From positions 1 through 25,233 of the forward strand of contig DASUFI010000146.1 of the NCBI GenBank assembly GCA_036274635.1: 25,233 nucleotides of DNA, in the 5' to 3' direction. Source of the DNA: DASUFI01 sp036274635 (GTDB lineage Bacteria; Planctomycetota; B15-G4). The notes under the pieces were generated by a model. That model saw nothing but the letters and a program-made list of their open reading frames with translations. It was not told the origin of the DNA and did no database searches. Made by a program: the position numbers and the translations under genes. Positions 24,201-25,233 of this stretch are shown piece after piece. Every line of letters begins with the position of its first letter. The first letter of the stretch is position 1.

Positions 24201-25233
24201 GGGCCCGAGCGTGTTGCGCGCGAGGTGCTCGGGCGCGGCCCGCAGGGTGGGGTCGGTCCACAGCACGTGCGAGGCGAGCCGCTCGTAGAGCTGCGCCTCC
24301 TCGGTCGAGATGCCCAGGTGGCGCAGGCGCATCTGCGTCTGCGTGGCGGCCAGCGCGAAGGCCCGCGCGGCCGAGGCGGAGTCGTCGTACTTCTCGGCCA
24401 GGGCAAGAGCCGCCGCGCGGCTGGCCGCGACGCCGGTCGCGAAGGTGAGGCGCACCTGCCCGCCGGGCGCGATGCGCACGCGGCGGCGCAGCGAGAGCAC
24501 CGGGTCCAGCACCGCGCCGGTGGTGCCCGAGAGCGACCGCCCGTCCAGCGCGACCGGATCCTGCAGCGTGCGCCCGCGCCCGATGAAGCGCCGGCGGTCG
24601 GACTCCCACTCGATGCCGCCGTGCACGCCGCTCTCGGAGCTGAGCACGTGCACCGCCCAGGGCGTCAGCTCGTCCGCCGAGCGCGGCCGGCGCCCGCACA
24701 GGAGCGCCGTGCACTCCGGCCTGAACTCGGTCTCGAGGAAGAGCTTGTGGAAGGCCGGGTGCGCGAGGTCGTCGGCGGGCGGCGCGAGCACGACCTCGAC
24801 CAGGCTTGTCACCTCGATCTCGCGCAGGCGGTCCGTGCGGTTGATCAGCGAGACGCGGCGCACCTCGACGTCGTCCTCCGGCGAGACCGCCACCTCGAGG
24901 CGCGTCTCGATGCCGTCGTCGCTGCGCTCGAAGAGCGCGTCGTCGGCGCGGTAGGTGACGCGGTAGCGCTCGAGCTCGCCGCACACCGGCTGGTAGGCGG
25001 CCGACCACAGCCGCCCGCTGCGCACGTCGCGCAGGTAGATGAACTGGCTGCCCGGGTCGGCGGTGGCGTCGTCGTGCTGGCGCGTGACCGCTCGGCCGCG
25101 CCAGCTGCTCGCGCCCCCGCCGGCGTTGGTGACCACGGTCGTGTACTGGCCATTGGAGAGGAAGTGGGCGTTGGGGTACAGCGTGTGCGGCGAGCGGAAC
25201 TGCCGCGGCGAGACGGGCGGCGCGAAGGCCTCC
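21276..25233 (-). CDS. GH94-family protein, C-terminal part of a cyclic beta-1,2-glucan synthase or related phosphorylase (5' end outside window)
   Basis: 1,318 residues are visible and the frame continues off the right edge. The first residues (RSPHTLYPNAHFLSNGQYTT, TNAGGGASSW, then QFIYLRDVRSGRLW) match the repeated N-terminal beta-domain of NdvB-type enzymes. A second copy begins near THANGLGGFTAGGREYAVVL and GAAFTWAGNSRENRLTPFGN. The alpha/alpha-barrel follows with GFRDQLQDVMSL, WWHPHTGRGVRSRCSDDLLW and, at about 22281-22313, MGIGDWNDGMNRVG, which carries the conserved catalytic Asp. GYVPGVRENGGQYTHAALW and GGWTWYTGSAGWMHRV complete the family set. GH94 domains phosphorolyse or size-control beta-1,2- or beta-1,4-glucans. 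A full synthase would also have an N-terminal GT84 domain outside this window. Confidence 0.9.
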   Translation of the reverse strand, partial: EAFAPPVSPRQFRSPHTLYPNAHFLSNGQYTTVVTNAGGGASSWRGRAVTRQHDDATADPGSQFIYLRDVRSGRLWSAAYQPVCGELERYRVTYRADDALFERSDDGIETRLEVAVSPEDDVEVRRVSLINRTDRLREIEVTSLVEVVLAPPADDLAHPAFHKLFLETEFRPECTALLCGRRPRSADELTPWAVHVLSSESGVHGGIEWESDRRRFIGRGRTLQDPVALDGRSLSGTTGAVLDPVLSLRRRVRIAPGGQVRLTFATGVAASRAAALALAEKYDDSASAARAFALAATQTQMRLRHLGISTEEAQLYERLASHVLWTDPTLRAAPEHLARNTLGPAGLWAHAISGDLPILVVRVVRNEDLPLVRQVLRAQEYWRLKGLSADVVVLNEHPQTYLDEMHQQLQSLLEKGTWAAWKDRPGGVFLLRGDGMPAPERVLLLAAARAVLDGERGELADQLGLPHPEPHWPAALEPRAADAREDDTPDVQAPPLTHANGLGGFTAGGREYAVVLEGKADTPLPWVNVLANPRFGTLVGATGAAFTWAGNSRENRLTPFGNDAVCEFSGEALYLRDEDSGRVWGATPGPLPRTGDDGRWVVRHGAGVTRFAHARHGITCELATFVHAEEPLKLSLLTLTNQARRPRRLSAFAYSEWALCPPRAGEHRFVVTEQDAESGAVLARNPYNTDFGGRVAFAHASVTPASATGDRLEFLGRNGSLQRPAALGRMALSGRFGAGLDPCAALQLSVDLQPGETREVVLLLGQESSREAALALATRLADPQAARAALEQVERHWDELLDAVQVETPDDSFDLLMNRWLLYQVVSSRLLGRTGFYQPGGAWGFRDQLQDVMSLGLTRPDLWREHLLRCAARQFVEGDVQHWWHPHTGRGVRSRCSDDLLWLPYAATAYVEQTGDVGVLDEVVPFLEAPLLQPGELEVHGPAAVSTQAASVYEHCLRAIERGLTIGPHGLPLMGIGDWNDGMNRVGVQGRGESVWLGWFLCCILRDFGALVERRGDRERADRWRRERERLRAMLEQAWDGDWDRRAYFDDGTPLGSAQLTECRIDSIAQSWAVLSGAAPAARAERAMDAVRMQLVRRDANVILLLAPPFDQSALDPGYIRGYVPGVRENGGQYTHAALWAVMATARLGNGDEAVELFHMLNPINHARTAAGIERYQAEPYVVAADVYAHPAHIGRGGWTWYTGSAGWMHRVGLESILGLRRRGRSFALDPCVPAAWPAFRLALRFGRTQYQISVSNPARRNHGVSLAVLDGEPVDPGAVPLVDDGRVHHLQVTMGEAGAAHASLAQGALPAAGPLTR

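Noticed and set aside
20845..25008. A 1,387-residue reverse-strand frame overlapping the GH94 gene
   Set aside because: Its translation is Arg/Ala/Gly-rich low complexity with no motifs, while the overlapping GH94 frame has full family signatures. It is a shadow caused by GC-rich third positions.
1..25233. CRISPR arrays, tRNA/rRNA genes, insertion sequences, phage or defence genes
   Set aside because: No regularly spaced repeats, cloverleaf-forming segments, transposase or integrase motifs, or nuclease/defence domains were found on either strand by reading.

Overview
The window is very GC-rich (about 70%), and its real genes use almost only G or C at third codon positions, so nearly every gene casts long shadow reading frames on the other strand. 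The secreted proteins point to a Planctomycete-type bacterium. A 149-residue exported protein ends in a 'WIADPA...SASNAL' module, and a secreted protease carries an IPT/TIG domain and a C-terminal beta-rich tail; I associate both with marine Planctomycetes of the Poly30/Saltatorellus kind. That placement is inference from memory, not a search. No tRNA, rRNA, CRISPR array, insertion sequence or prophage was seen. The content is mostly chromosomal housekeeping, envelope and stress genes.

Left part (1-4718): the C-terminal end of the HrpB helicase-like protein, a fold-type I aminotransferase, and a membrane-anchored SGNH-fold protein run rightward. They converge on a leftward class-V (isopenicillin-N-epimerase-like) PLP enzyme.

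Centre-left (4719-8709): a divergent promoter region leads into an alginate-export-type outer-membrane channel, a tiny cysteine-rich lipoprotein, bacterioferritin with a complete ferroxidase centre, and a 2-Cys peroxiredoxin. The last two form an iron/peroxide defence pair. A 12-bp hairpin and a 0.7-kb stretch follow. That stretch holds what looks like a decayed leftward reading frame.

Middle (8710-17394): a secreted lysyl-endopeptidase-like serine protease and a DoxX membrane protein face a tight four-gene leftward operon (16011 to 11263). The operon encodes a fibronectin-III putative lipoprotein, an 884-residue protein ending in two cysteine-less thioredoxin-like folds, an LspA-like signal peptidase and an Lgt-like diacylglyceryl transferase. 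A substrate, an unknown partner and two lipoprotein-maturation enzymes in one transcript is the most unusual arrangement here and my main candidate for an undescribed system. A squalene/phytoene synthase-family gene is divergent from it.

Right part (17395-25233), all leftward: an ion-channel-like membrane protein with an atypical filter, a P-loop kinase without a normal start codon in frame, the Planctomycete-type exported protein, a lipoprotein plus SLC13/DASS anion transporter operon with a clear promoter and a 5'-terminal hairpin, and a large GH94-type protein (cyclic beta-1,2-glucan synthase or related phosphorylase) that runs off the right edge.
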